Positions 9,303 through 21,100 of a DNA stretch of 64,000 nt are shown piece after piece; position 1 is the stretch's first letter, and each line of letters opens with the position of its first letter. Source of the DNA: Aculops lycopersici (lineage: Eukaryota > Arthropoda > Arachnida > Trombidiformes > Eriophyidae); contig WNKI01000002.1 in the NCBI GenBank assembly GCA_015350385.1, positions 2,072,418-2,136,417 on the forward strand, written 5' to 3'. The notes under the pieces were generated by a model. That model did not search any database and was not told the DNA's origin. It was given only the letters and a program-made list of their open reading frames with translations. Position numbers and translations under genes: made by a program.

Positions 9303-9743
9303 GGTGATAGTTTTTAATAATTGTTAGATCCAAAATATATAAATTAATAGACTTATTTCATCAATAGTGATTTTCGTGGTCTGAATAACCAGTTCGAATA
9401 GGATTAATAGTGCTTTTGTCCAACATGCGTGCGAGTCCGGAAAGAAGGCCACACATTTCTCTGCATTTTTGCTGGGCATGCTCAAATGCAAAATATTGGC
9501 GCGAACGTTTAAATACAGATTTCTCGCTCGCTTGTGCTGCGCCCCTAACAATGTGCATGAAAAAATGGAATCACCGAACGATCTGCACTGATTTGCAAAT
9601 ATTAGTGCGATCTGCAGGTAATATATTGAAACTATTAGATTACATAACAGAAAGTTGGACACAAAACCATTAGATTGGATTGGATTTCATTCACTCGTAT
9701 TGAACAACTAGGTTTTTAATGTATATAAGATATAAATGCCTAA
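9303..9743. other. space between eL40 promoter and sif 3' end
   Basis: About 440 bp between two minus-strand genes. An AT-rich TATATATTTT-like motif on the minus strand at about 9332-9342 could be the eL40 TATA region. A minus-strand ATTAAA (about 9714-9719) could serve as the poly(A) signal of sif. Open frames on both strands (9324-9662, 9410-9673) are not supported. Confidence 0.35.
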
Positions 9744-11595
9744 CTAATTATTAACTTTGATTTGAGACTTGAATGAACTGTCAACTTGGCGCTTGTATCG
9801 GCTCTCGACTTTGTCTTTGATCTGTAATTTGTGGATTTGGTTGCCGGTATAATCTGGACTCAGGCTGTTCGAATTGGAATGGGAACAGGAAGAGTTTGTG
9901 TTTTCCCCCGAAGATGGCGAGGACAACTTTTTCGAGGTTAGCGACTTGCTAGATGGCGATCTTGCTAATGGCAAACTCATGTTTCGTACACTATCTCGTA
10001 TTATTAGACGGATCTTGCGCAAAAAGGTATTTCTAATCTCGTTGCTCTGACTAGCGAGCAGGTAAACCTTTCCGGTTTGGATGCCACCGGTACCCTTGGT
10101 CGATTTGGTTAATAGGCTCGAGTTTGAGTTTGAGGAGCTACATTGAAATAGTTCCCATTTGTAGGCCTTGGGCTTCTGGCTCTCTGAGCTTTGCACCGAT
10201 CTAACCTGTACCTCGCTAACCGGAATGAGGCACTGATACCTAATGATTTCCTGAGAGTCAGCGTTGCTGGGATTTTTCTGAAACTGGCTTTTTGTTGAGA
10301 AAAGCGACGAGCTACCTGCAGTTTGGCTACTACTGCTACCACCGCCGCCACTAGCTCCGCAGCTTGTCGGCGGAATTGGCAAGCGTCTTTTGTTGCCCTT
10401 GACTTGCTCCTTGCATATGAGTACAACGCAAGAGTTGAACACAAACAGCAACTGGGTTAAGCTTGTTCCTTTCTTTAGCTTCGAGGCAAACTCGTGGGTG
10501 TTGAGCCAGTCGACTGAGTTATAGTAGAGCAGCTGTTCGATGCTCAGCTCAATTGGCGGCTGGTGAGGACCTACAAAAGGCGAGGGAAGTCCAAGGCGAC
10601 TTGCCAATTCAGCCTGCTGCTCGGCAAACTGCGACTCTATGATATCGAAGATGCAACCATACTCTTCGTGTAGACACTGGGCATTATTCACGTGGCCCAC
10701 AACCGATTCCATGGTCCTGATTGCGCACTGGAGGTCACCGAGCGATGACTCGTCGTCGGCACATAGTTGCGATGCTGAAATGGCGATGGAGTTCAAGAGC
10801 ATCGGGTACTTGACAATCCTTTGGATGGGCTTAATTAGATACGATTCAAAGTTTTGCTGATGGACGCTCTTTTGGAATGTCGTGTTGTTGGTGGAGCCAC
10901 TTTTGTTGTTGTTGTAGGCTGCCCTTGTGGTAATCTTTGCTTCACCTTGTCGCTGTTGGTTCAGCGAGCAGTCGGGACTCGACGACTTGGCGAGACTCAG
11001 CGATGCGGACGAGGAGCTGCTGTCTAGGTTTCCGAGGAACTCGCTTAGCAATCGCAACTGCTCGCTTCCGGCGCCAGAGGCCGACGAGGAGGAGGACAGC
11101 AGCAGAGGCCTCAGCAGGAAGTCACGCGATTGCGACCCAAGCTTAACTTGTTCGCTTCCTCCGTTTGATGTTCTTCCGGTGGAACCGCTCACTCCGACTC
11201 CATTGCCACCAGCTCTAGAACCAAGGCCAAGGGCCTCGCTGACGGCCACCAGAGCGCCGCTCGTGGCGCCGAAGCCAAACTGAAACGTATTCAGACTCGA
11301 GGGCATGAATGTTATCGAAGAACTAGACTGAGGCGGGTGCTGTTGCTGACTGTTGGTGGCAGCCGAGTCGCGAGCATTTCTCCGGGGATGCAATAGTTTC
11401 TGCAACTTCGAGTACACGACACAGTAGGCTGCGTATTGTTTGAACGATTCCGCCTCCGTCAAGAATGTATTGGCTAGTGCCTGGATTATGGGCTTGAAGT
11501 CGCGATGGTCTTGGTAGGAGTCGAGAGCTTGCATGATCACATTCAACTCCTCAAACTCCTCGCCTGAGCGCGACGACTTGTCGGGTTGTTGTTGT

Positions 11596-11691
<96 letters not shown>

Positions 11692-14600
11692 ATTGCTAAT
11701 GGATCGGGAGGTGCGAGTTGGCAGCAAGTGAAAATAGATTTCATTAGCTGGCCGAAGAAGTCTCGCTGGAATTGGGTGAGATTTGTGACGACCCGGTTGA
11801 GGAGGCGCAGTTGTGATATGTTAAGAAATGACATCTCGAGTAGGGGACTCATGTAATGCTCGTCGATCGTTTCAAGGTGCTTGATGTAAGCGTATTCAGT
11901 TTCCAGGAGCTCGAGCACCGACTTGCGCAAACGTTCCACGGAGTTTGCCTGCGCAATAGTCATGTTGCCGCGGCTGCTACTACTGCCGCCAGCGTCGCCG
12001 CCGATGGGTCGACTAGCGGAATTAGAACCAACGGCAGCGGTGGCAACCTGCTCCGAGGACTCCCCCACCTGCTGGCTAGCCATCTGAATGGCATCGTCCT
12101 CCTGCATGCTGGCAATAACACGTAGCGACTCGCGGTGTCGATTATCCAGTAGCTTGGTGATCTGCTCGCTCTTTTGCAAAAGCTGGTTGGCCAACTCGGC
12201 GCAGGTTGTCTTGTCAAGTGGCTGCCGTCGACTTGCCGCCTGCGCCGGTTCGCTCGCCTGGCTACGCAACGAAATTTGATCCTCTTCGCTTGGATCAATA
12301 ACTAATTGTTGGATTCGCTTCTCTAAGTCGTCAACAAACTCCAGGTTTTGCTGACTCTTTGCTCTTGACACATTCGCACTTGTCGGCTCCAAATCTCGAG
12401 TTTGCTTATGGCCTAGCTCTTCATTTCCGGATTGCTCGCCTCGCTGTCTCCTATTGGCATCCATGAGATCAGACTTTTGTCTGAGAAAACTGGTGTCGGT
12501 TCTGAGGAAGGCACTCGACTTGGTTGGCGGCGGCGGACAGACTAGAGATGAAACATACTCGTCGCTGATAACTTGGGCGCCAAATTGAAAATTACCTCCA
12601 AAATTAAAATTCTCTCCCATTGACTGCTCGTCTCCTGGACCATTGGACTTATCGTCTCCGCTTGCCGGTCTCCAGGTTTCATTATCTAGGGGAATTGAAC
12701 TTGGCGGGTAATCTGATTGACTAGACCTGACGACAAGTCGCAGATCGGAGTTGTCTTGAATCAAACACTCAACAAACATCATATCGAGATCCTTGACTGG
12801 AACTCCGTCTATCATGAGCAGCTCGTCGTCGTCCTTAAGTCCGGCTTTGTCTGCAACGCTACCCCATTCAATGTAGGCACAGTAAACGCATAGGTAACTT
12901 TCGATCTCACTTGCAACTAGTTGGGCCTCAATGTTGATGCCGAAGGGAGCCGAGTCCTCGTCCATTCGTTTGCGTGTTAACTCCACCTTAAAGACAATCT
13001 TTTCCATCAATTCCAAGTGCTCAAAGTCGTTCCAATCGCTGAGCGTCTCCTTCCTCTTGGCCACATAGATTGTTTGTCTATCCTCGCCACTCTGGCTCTC
13101 GCCAACCGTGAATCTCAGGTAGTAGTTGAGGTGGTTAAGTCGGCTTGAGGTTGGTGGAGCCAGGAAGCTCAGCACTTGCTTGATGATGGCGGTGGAATTT
13201 GAATCCGAATGGAGCTTCAGGTTGACAATCACCGAATCATCGCCTTGTTCATGGACCGAGAATCTATCCTCGCTTGTATCCTCACTGGAAACGCTTCGCG
13301 CCTGACGTTGCATTTCGAGCTCTTGCCGACTCTCATTGGAGTTGATATCAGACTTCTTGATTTTTGCATAGAGTCGCTTGGTCATCCGGATTGTAACAGA
13401 GCGAAGGTTTGAGATCTCAATCAGTTTCTCGGCGTTGCTTTCGAGCTCGGCATTGAGGGTCCTGTTGATCGAAGGCTCAGATAGAGAGTGGGCGCGGACT
13501 CGCAATTCGATAGCCTCCTCGCCACTGGCGCCTCCACTTCCGCTGCCACCGGTGGCAAGCTTGAGTTGCTGACTCGACTGCTGAATGCGTCGCAAGATTG
13601 TATCGGCACTCTCGTGTCTTGCATGAGTGAAGGCGTGAAACGAGCTCACCGTAAAGACGCCCAACTTGATGAGCATCAACTTGGTTGGCTTGCTCACGTG
13701 CATAAGCAAACTCTTTGGATGCGGCAGGTCAATTGATGGGAGACTTGGCGACGAGCTCGCCACTGCCGTCGCCGCCGTCTGCCTCTCGCCGCGCCCTTGG
13801 CTCATCTGGTAGAAGGTTTGCTGTGCTCCACAGGAGGAAACATAGCAGCGGAGTTGGTAGATCTCGCAATGCACTTGCTCTATGTAGGCATCTAGCGCCA
13901 ATAGCTGTTGACTCAGCCGATACATCAGCGAGCGCATGGTGACCTTTCTGTTTAGTGAGTCGCCAGGTGGTTGTTGTAGGTCTTGTTGTTTGTGCTGGAG
14001 GTGCGCTTCTAGCTGGCCGCTGCTTGTGTGGCTCATCGAGGACATTGAGGTTAGACGAGACTCGAGTCTTTGTCTGAGGAAGAGCTTCTTTTCCGCCTCC
14101 AACTCCAAGTGGCGCAACTTGGTCTCGAACAACTTGATGGCCACATCCCTGGTCAGGTCCCTGGCGATTGAGGCGGCGCAGGCATTGTGAATGGCCGCAA
14201 TCCAGTTGTCCGCTTCCAGCTGGCAGCTGGCCTGAAATAAGTAGGCATCGCCGAAGGTCGTCGAGAGACAGAAGACGTAATCGCGTCTCGGGTGCTCGGG
14301 TATCGGTTGTGCAATTGAGCCATCGATTATAATTAAGTGTCTCGGTTCCTGTTCTATAAAACACGCTGCCATTCCATGCAAAAACTCCTCCCTTGTCATC
14401 GCCGACGAATGCTTGTCGCTTGCCAGGCCACTTGCTTGCCGAGCCTCATTCTCGCACTGGAGCAAATTGGCCATCACATCAACTTGCGCCAAACAATTTG
14501 CATGAATCCAAGTTAGCAAGTCGACAACTTGTCTTCCGTCCTCCGAATTTGTCATCATCTTGCTCACTTCCGTTGGCTCGCTCTGGATTTGGCCAGCAAT

Positions 14601-14924
14601 GGCACCGCGCTGCTTTGGTTGCTCGATCACAGAATGAAACAGCAACGCCGTCCCCCTAAGACACACCCAATATCGTTTCCATCCCTGTTTTCGGGCCAAC
14701 TCAATCGATTGTCTTCGTTTCAGTATCCACTTTTTGACCGATAGAAAGCCGGCCTTTCGGATGGCGCCCACACACTTGAACTGTCCCGCCCGACGAGTGG
14801 CCGAGGTGCTCTGATGTTGCTGCTGCTGTTGTTGTCCCGCTAGATTGTCGTCCACTTGCTGGCCAAGTTGGTGGTTCCTACTCGCTGTCGCCGCCGCTCC
14901 CGTTACCCTGTCCTCCTGTGACAT
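9744..14924 (-). CDS. sif: still life (Tiam-like Rac GEF), C-terminal exon
   Basis: This is the last coding exon of a Tiam/Still life Rho-family GEF, which activates Rac GTPases at the membrane and at synapses. The open frame extends to a TTG at 15002, but a splice acceptor (CACTCACAG) sits exactly before codon MSQED at 14924, in phase 0. Residues are counted from there. The first PH domain starts near 51 (RKAGFLSVKKWILKRR, then GWKRYWVCLRG) and includes PKHLIII-like DGSIAQPIPEHPRRDYVFCLS. A coiled region and NPKSLL-like HPKSLLMHVSKPTK follow. The PDZ domain is at about 645-735 (PFGINIEAQLV, SVADKAGLKDDDELLMIDG). The DH domain runs from about 993 (SVERLRKSVLELLETEYAYI) to about 1435 and ends with FESYLIKPIQRIVKYPMLL. 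The second PH domain follows, then VRNMSLPLARSPS. The DH is interrupted by a 35-Gln run and by a Ser/Gly-rich insert of about 165 residues. Confidence 0.92.
11586..11690 (-). repeat. polyglutamine tract (CAA/CAG)35 in the sif DH domain
   Basis: Thirty-five consecutive Gln codons, mostly alternating CAG and CAA, lie between two segments of the DH domain (before it FFGQLMKSIFTCCQ, after it EEFEELNVIMQALDSY). The alternating hexamer suggests expansion by a 6-bp unit. Confidence 0.9.
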
Positions 14925-15057
14925 CTGTGAGTGCAAGTGTGTTTTTGTTTCGTTTCGTTTTGTTTTGTTTGGTTTGTTTGTGAAGCGGAAATAGAAAGGC
15001 AAAGTTAGTTTTGGTTGTAGACCAAATAGGAAGTTGGGAGAAGCGAAAGAGTCTTGC

Positions 15058-15216
15058 CTTTTGAAGGAAGGAAATCTCGCAGGTGGCCACGGAGTTCAAG
15101 TCCTGGGTGCGATTGTGAAAGTGGCCATAGCAGCGGAGGCCGCGCTCGGCCACCAGCCGCCAATCGAACTCGACGTAGGGCTGCAGTTTACTACGCGACT
15201 CCAAGTCAATATACAT
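15058..15216 (-). CDS. sif: probable internal exon of sif, 53 codons
   Basis: This block lies inside the large intron between the other two sif exons. It reads as a compact, natural-looking peptide of 53 residues (MYIDLESRSKLQPYVEFDWR at the start, EISFLQK at the end) with GC-rich third positions like the rest of the gene. The left boundary GTCAAG|ATG follows a CTAAAC branch-like motif. The right boundary CAAAAG|GCAAGA matches a GC-type splice donor. Both boundaries are phase 0, as are the flanking exons, so it would insert 53 residues without changing the frame. I do not recognise the peptide. It could instead be part of an alternative first exon, because the frame stays open upstream to an ATG at 15321. 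The antisense frame is also open, so coding is probable but not certain. Confidence 0.5.
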
Positions 15217-16462
15217 CTTGACACTTGCGCCTTGTCTTGTGTTTAGATTAAAAACAAGCCTCACACACGTAACTAGCACCAGCAACTTCGCCTTCAACAC
15301 CACAACTAACAAGAACAACATCAACTCTGCTACTGTTTGCCCTCATGTTCAACCGACGGAATGTAACTAAACACTAGAGCCAGAATCTCGGAAGTTGCCG
15401 GCTTGTTTTAGCGGCGCGCTCTACCGAGGCTGAGTGTTGCGCGAGTTTGTGTGCGCCGCCTAGCGAACGACCCTATGCGCGCCAAGTAAGTGGGCGAACT
15501 GGTGGCAGTTGCAATGCTAGTTTCGAGGGAAAAGCGAGAGCACAAGTCACCATCAATTCGAGCGTGAAGTTAGTGCAGAGTGAGAGAAAGAGAAAGAGAG
15601 GGGCGCGCAGTTGTGCTGGCGGAAGCAAAGTTCGGTTACAATGGTTGCAATGTCGCCCTATGGACTCTTTCTCTGCTCTGCTCTCACTCATTCTGTTTGA
15701 GTTCTATTGGTGAAAGGGGAAGTGGAGGCTGGGAAACTGAGCAGTAAGAGGGAGAGGAGGCTGCACAATGTAGACAATGCGGACAATTACATGTTGCGAT
15801 GGTGCCTCTGCAAGTTTGCCCGGCACAAACTAGCCGAGCCCATAGTGCGACAGGAGCACTATGCGCTTAGGCAACATATACACTCCCAGCCGAATGAGCT
15901 AGCTGACCCACCGGCTAGCTAGTTGGCCGGTAGGCCGACTGTCAGGCAAGCTAGTGAACGAATGCAGTTGCTCATGGCCAAGATTTGCTCTCTCCCTCGA
16001 GTTGTTTGGCTCCTAGCGATACTTTAGCGCGCAAATCTCGCACCAGAGAGTTAGTGTCGAGATTAGCGGACGGCGGAGGTTGCGGAGCAAGCAGCGCCGT
16101 GGGGGCGGACGAGCGTCGCGGCCAAACAGGCGAAACATTGAGGCGCGCCGAAGATGCCTTCGTGTTGGTTTTGCCGCTTCCGTTGATGAAATTGCAGTTT
16201 GCGCGATGAAACCAGATGAAACAAAAGGCGGGCCACTGAGCCTCTCGGTGCGCTAGCCAAAATTTATATTTCCTCTGGCTCCTGGTCAAGCTTTAGCTGG
16301 AGCTCAAGCCCGAGCTAAACCACGTAGCCGTTGGTTTGGAAGCCAGCGGCCTGCAAGTAGTACTTTTGCTCGCCTTGGCTGGTGGCTGCTAACCCAACCA
16401 CCAGCCAAACACCCAACGCAAAGCAGCATACACGGAGACGGAGACGACGATTCGCTTCCGAG

Positions 16463-16726
16463 ATGAATCCAAGAATAATGGATCCGCCCTATAGGAGGGG
16501 CTCCATCTCCTCCAACTCAGAGGAGAGTGAGCTGGCTAACACTCCTCTTCCTCTTAGGCAGGCGTTCGTTTCAATCAATGGCTTGGATTTCGAGACGGCG
16601 GAAGTTGCGGCCCAAATCTGGACAACTTCTGAGTGGAAACTTGCAACAGCATTTCGTTCCCTTTCCAGTAAAGTTGCGCTAGAAAACAAGCAACTGGCAC
16701 CAAGTCCATTGCTTCCGCCTTGCTGA
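16463..16726 (+). CDS. candidate nested small protein in the sif intron, 87 aa
   Basis: This is an open frame on the strand opposite sif. From the ATG it begins MNPRIMDPPYRRGSISSNSE, with an RRGS site typical of basophilic kinase targets, then an acidic Ser-rich patch and a mixed C-terminal half (VSINGLDFETAEVAAQIW). Composition is more protein-like than its antisense frames, but I recognise no family and saw no promoter. A CTCTTCCTCTTAG acceptor-like sequence inside the frame suggests that only part of it may be exonic. Treat as tentative. Confidence 0.3.
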   Translation: MNPRIMDPPYRRGSISSNSEESELANTPLPLRQAFVSINGLDFETAEVAAQIWTTSEWKLATAFRSLSSKVALENKQLAPSPLLPPC

Positions 16727-16994
16727 TGATCCGTCGGACGACATTAGTGAGTTGCTATCGCTGGCGTTGTAGTTGCGATAGTTGTTGTGGTTGTGGTTGT
16801 TGTTGTAGTAGCAAAGTTTGCAGTAGCTCATTTGCTGGCCCCAATTTTCCAAGTTGCTTTCCCGTTCGTTTCCTGCACTACAAGTTCAGCTAGAGGACGT
16901 ACAAGGGAGAAGAGCTGAAAAAGGCTCTAAACGAAATGAGTCGACTATTGGTCGTGTTCATGCTCGCGGTCAAATCGGCTACTCTCTCTCTCTC

Positions 16995-17287
16995 NNNNNN
17001 NNNNNNNNNNNNNNNNNNNNNNNNNNNNNNNNNNNNNNNNNNNNNNNNNNNNNNNNNNNNNNNNNNNNNNNNNNNNNNNNNNNNNNNNNNNNNNNNNNNN
17101 NNNNNNNNNNNNNNNNNNNNNNNNNNNNNNNNNNNNNNNNNNNNNNNNNNNNNNNNNNNNNNNNNNNNNNNNNNNNNNNNNNNNNNNNNNNNNNNNNNNN
17201 NNNNNNNNNNNNNNNNNNNNNNNNNNNNNNNNNNNNNNNNNNNNNNNNNNNNNNNNNNNNNNNNNNNNNNNNNNNNNNNNNNNNNNN
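16995..17287. other. assembly gap of 293 N
   Basis: A run of N immediately preceded by a (CT)n repeat and followed by a pyrimidine-rich TCTATTCCTATTCCTC stretch. The gap is therefore probably an unresolved CT microsatellite within the sif intron. Confidence 0.95.
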
Positions 17288-18160
17288 TCTATTCCTATTC
17301 CTCTTTCGCTACTGCTGTTGTTCTTCTAGCTTCTCCCACTGCAAACGACCAAAGTGGCGCTCATTTGATAAAGGCGCCACGGCAATAGTAGCTCTTTTTA
17401 TCACATTCTTTTCCAGCGCTGCGAACGGAAGTCGATGGATTTAAATCTACAAGCGAGCAATTCCCGCCTCTTCTCAAGTTTCAGTTTACGAACAGAAAGT
17501 AGCTAAAGAGATTGCGGCAAGAGTTCCCATTCAACTGAGAGTAGACAAGAAAATTGACCCTTTATATCCGCTGTAGAGCGAATAGGTACTCTTCCTTTGT
17601 GGCCATCAAGACAGAGAAAGTGCCTCGATAAACAACCTCTTTTAGTTTTGTTACATTCAACTTGGTGACAGTGGAGAAAAGAGGAGACTGAGAGATGGAC
17701 GTGGAAACACAAAGCAAAAGGTTATCTTGGCCTGCAGTGTAATCCACTCGGAAAATGCAAGCTTGCCAACCTCAACTCGACCACACTGGCGACCTGTTAG
17801 TCGGCACCTCGTTACTTAATGAGCTAATCGATCATCATGAGACGAACACAATTACAATCAACGGACTAGCCGATGCGCCCACTAAATCTAATTCTCCCTT
17901 CTCCAAGCTCCAGATACCGAGCCCTTAAGTAAGTGAAGGTGGCAATGGCTACGACAACCCACTAAGTGGCTGACCATTCTAATCAGCCGCAGCTATTGGA
18001 GCAAATGTCAGCAAAGCCACGGGAGAACCTCGCGACTATCGACCAAGAGAAACAACAAAAGGCCGCTTTGTATCGCTCACTTGGGCCCCTCGTTATCCTA
18101 ATCTCAACTCGAATGCCAACCCCTCGGTAAGCCGAATCAACTCGCATCATTGCTACTTAC

Positions 18161-21100
18161 CTGAGTCTGCGTCTCGCTAGACTGGCGCTGCTCCTGGCCA
18201 GTTTGAGTGGCTATCGAGTTGTTGTTTATGTTGCCTTTAGTTGCTGTGGTGGCCGCGCTAACGATTGGCGTCCCGAGACTCGGGAGTCCACTTACCGGTC
18301 GCCGCTTGAGGGCGTTGAGTTCGCATTGGACCTCGCGAATGAGTTTCTGCACGTTCTCCATTGACTTGCTCAGGTAGATTGCGCAATCCGCTTGCTCGCC
18401 TGCCGTAATCTCCACCGTTTCCTCGTTATTTACCGCAACAAACTCGTTCGCTGACCTCGACGTCTCCATTCGGCCGATTGCGCAATCAGGCGGCTGACTT
18501 TTTGCTCTCTGGCGCAACTTTAAGCTAGCGCGAGCCAGAGTTTGGTCGTAGCCTTCGTAGGGTTTGAAGCTGGACATTTGCGGCTGCCTGTGCATCCTCG
18601 AACCTGTCGGCCGGAAGTGAGCGGGAGCAGCAAACGAGCGCTCGGTGGCCACTCGTTGGTCCGTGCAAAACTCGAGTTGCCTGTTATCGGCCATTTGACT
18701 TGCATAGTCTGCTTCTTCCTGAGGATTGTCGTCGTAGTTGTTCTCATTATCTTCTTTGTTGTCCCCTTCCCCTTCACCCGCCTCTTCATCTTCCTCATCC
18801 TCATCCTCCGCCTCGCCGTCAGGTTCGCTCTCGTAGAGACCATAGTGGAGTGGCGAGCGCGAGCTGAGACTGCTGCAGGGCCGGCACACTTGATGCCACT
18901 CGCCCGACTGCTGGCGCTGGCCACCGCCGCAACTTCCGCTCAGGGGGGCGGAACCGGATTGGGGGGCAACCGAGCGAGCGCCACCAACCACGCTGACCAA
19001 TCGAGCGGGCGACTCGATGCCACTTGACCGCGTGGCGGCTAATCGGTGTTGATGCAGCAAACAATGGTGTTGCTCGGGACAAACGCTGGACAGGGTTCTT
19101 AGGGAGCAATCGCAGCCGCTGCCGCCGAGATTCTGGCAGCCAAGCGGAGGTTGTGCGGCAATCATGATGTTGGGAGTCGGCTGGTGGTGGTGGTGGTGAT
19201 GGTGGTGGCCTTGGATCAGGTTGTGGGAGTGGTGCTGCTGTTGTCGTTGATGTTGTTGCTGTTGGGGCAGGCAGCAGGCGGGGCAAAGTAACTCGCTCGT
19301 ATTGGTTGTTGACCAGCAAGTTGTGCAGCGACAATTGTGAGCCGCCGGTAAGGCCGAACCCAACGGGTGGTGCCAGTTGCCAAGACTACTTCCGGTTAGC
19401 TCGCTTGCCACCACGTCGTTCAGCTCGCCGCCGACGACTGCCTGGCACTGCCGCGAAGTTGCCCCTTGGTTCCGTTTGCGCCGCAAACTGTTGGGACAGG
19501 AGTGAAAGTCGCGCCCGTAAAGTCCGCCGCCACCAACCGGCGCCTCAGAGCAAAGAGGCACTGCGTAGGAGCTCATTGTTGGCTGCCACTGTGTAGCTTG
19601 CTGATGTTGTTGGTTTTGATGCTGATGCTGATGTTGATATTGCTGCTGTCGTCTTCTTGTGCCACTCGAGGGCGCCAAGTGGCCAGTTTGCTGGTGCTGC
19701 TCGTGAGTGAGTTGCTGCTGGGGACTCGTTGTCAGCTTCACGTTTTGCGCCGACTTGAAACTCGCCACTCGCTTCCTGTCACTAGTAGCGGCGTTGCCGT
19801 TGCTGGCCACTCGCTGTTGGCATTCGCCCCTGGCAACCTGTCCACTTCCGGCATCAGCTGCTCGAGTTGGCGACGCGGGCGAGCTCCTCACTGAGCATCG
19901 TTCAGCCAAGTCGCCTCCACCTGGCGACGTGGACTGAGCCAGTGGCGAAAGTCGGTGCCTCTGAGATGTCGGCAGGATGTGGGCGCCGGGCTCCAAGTCA
20001 ACGCACATTGTGCGCCCGAGTGACCTCCGACGTCCAGTATCCGATCTGGTGTTTCGGGCTCGCTGCGTCTCGCGGCCCAAGCTCAGCGCCCTCGGTGTCG
20101 ACTGGTTGTTGTTGCTGCTGTTGTTGTTGTTGTTGTTGTTGTGAGCAGTGGTCTTAGCAGGAGGCCAGCAAGCTGCACTCACCTGGCTGACAATATCTCC
20201 GTTGCGCTGCGCCAACTCGGCACCCTCCTCGTTGTAGTTCGTGCTCCTCGGCTTCGTGCGCTCGCTTTTAACCTCCTCGGACGTTAACTTGAGCATTCTG
20301 TGGCGAGTGGCCGAATCCAGCGGCAGATCGTCGGTTGTTGTAGCCGCATTATGCAGGCCGCCCACGAATTTCTGCTGTTCTTGCCGCTGTCCAGTTCCAA
20401 CGAGATCCTCGCCATTGCCACCTTGTTCTCGGTTCACCTTTGCAAGCTCGAGTCGTTGCTGCTGTTTGCGTTGAAATCGCTCGTTCATTGCGGCCAGTTG
20501 CGTTGGATTGGTGCAGTTTGCGCCGCCCGCGTCGAGACTCAGAAACTCCTTCATGTTCTTGGAATTGGCGTAACGAGCTCGAGCTAATCGCGCCTCTTTA
20601 CTCGGGGAAAAATGTCCACACTCTTCGTGCTCAAAATCTGGCTCGCCAACGGAGATCTGGGCGCCTGCAATGGAAATTACATCGCCACAAGCATGACCGC
20701 CACTTCCGTTGGCCAACTCGATGCCCGTGGAGCGGCGTTGCGAGGAACGCGAGCCAGCAAAGTGGCGCGCTATACTCTGATCCCGCTCCACCGAATTCAG
20801 TTTTCCATTTCCGACTCTTGTCGTGGAAATGGCGCTTGTTTGTGGCAGAGGCAATGGCGGTGGTAGTGTTGGTGGCGACGACGACTCGCCACTACCACTC
20901 GCGTTGTCGCCATGTTCATTAGCAACTCTAGCTGTTGATGCTGCTGCTGCTGCAGCCGCATTAGTCGTTTTGCGCCCCGTCGACTCGAATGACGCAACTT
21001 GATCCTCCTGTTGGTGGTGGCGGTGGTTGTCGTTGTTGTTGTTGTGTGTCGGCTTCGTGGCAAGTTGTTGCCGCTTTCTCTCCTCCTTTGGACTGCTACT

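Larger units (their letters stand above)
15217..18160 (-). other. sif intron
   Basis: The donor at 18161/18160 reads CTCAG|GTAAGTA, a perfect consensus. The intron contains the assembly gap, GC-rich sequence with open frames on both strands, and one candidate nested plus-strand frame at 16463. No other gene was found in it. Confidence 0.7.

Noticed and set aside
9324..9673. Open frames upstream of eL40 as a possible ubiquitin exon
   Set aside because: None of the frames contains ubiquitin sequence, and an in-frame stop with no intervening AG precedes the eL40 ATG.
11533..11856. Poly-Cys plus-strand frame
   Set aside because: It is the antisense of the polyglutamine tract in sif.
14925..15002. 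26-codon extension of the sif C-terminal frame
   Set aside because: It begins at TTG, consists of low-complexity Lys/Thr codons from a TTTTG-rich tract, and is separated from the coding part by a splice acceptor at the ATG.
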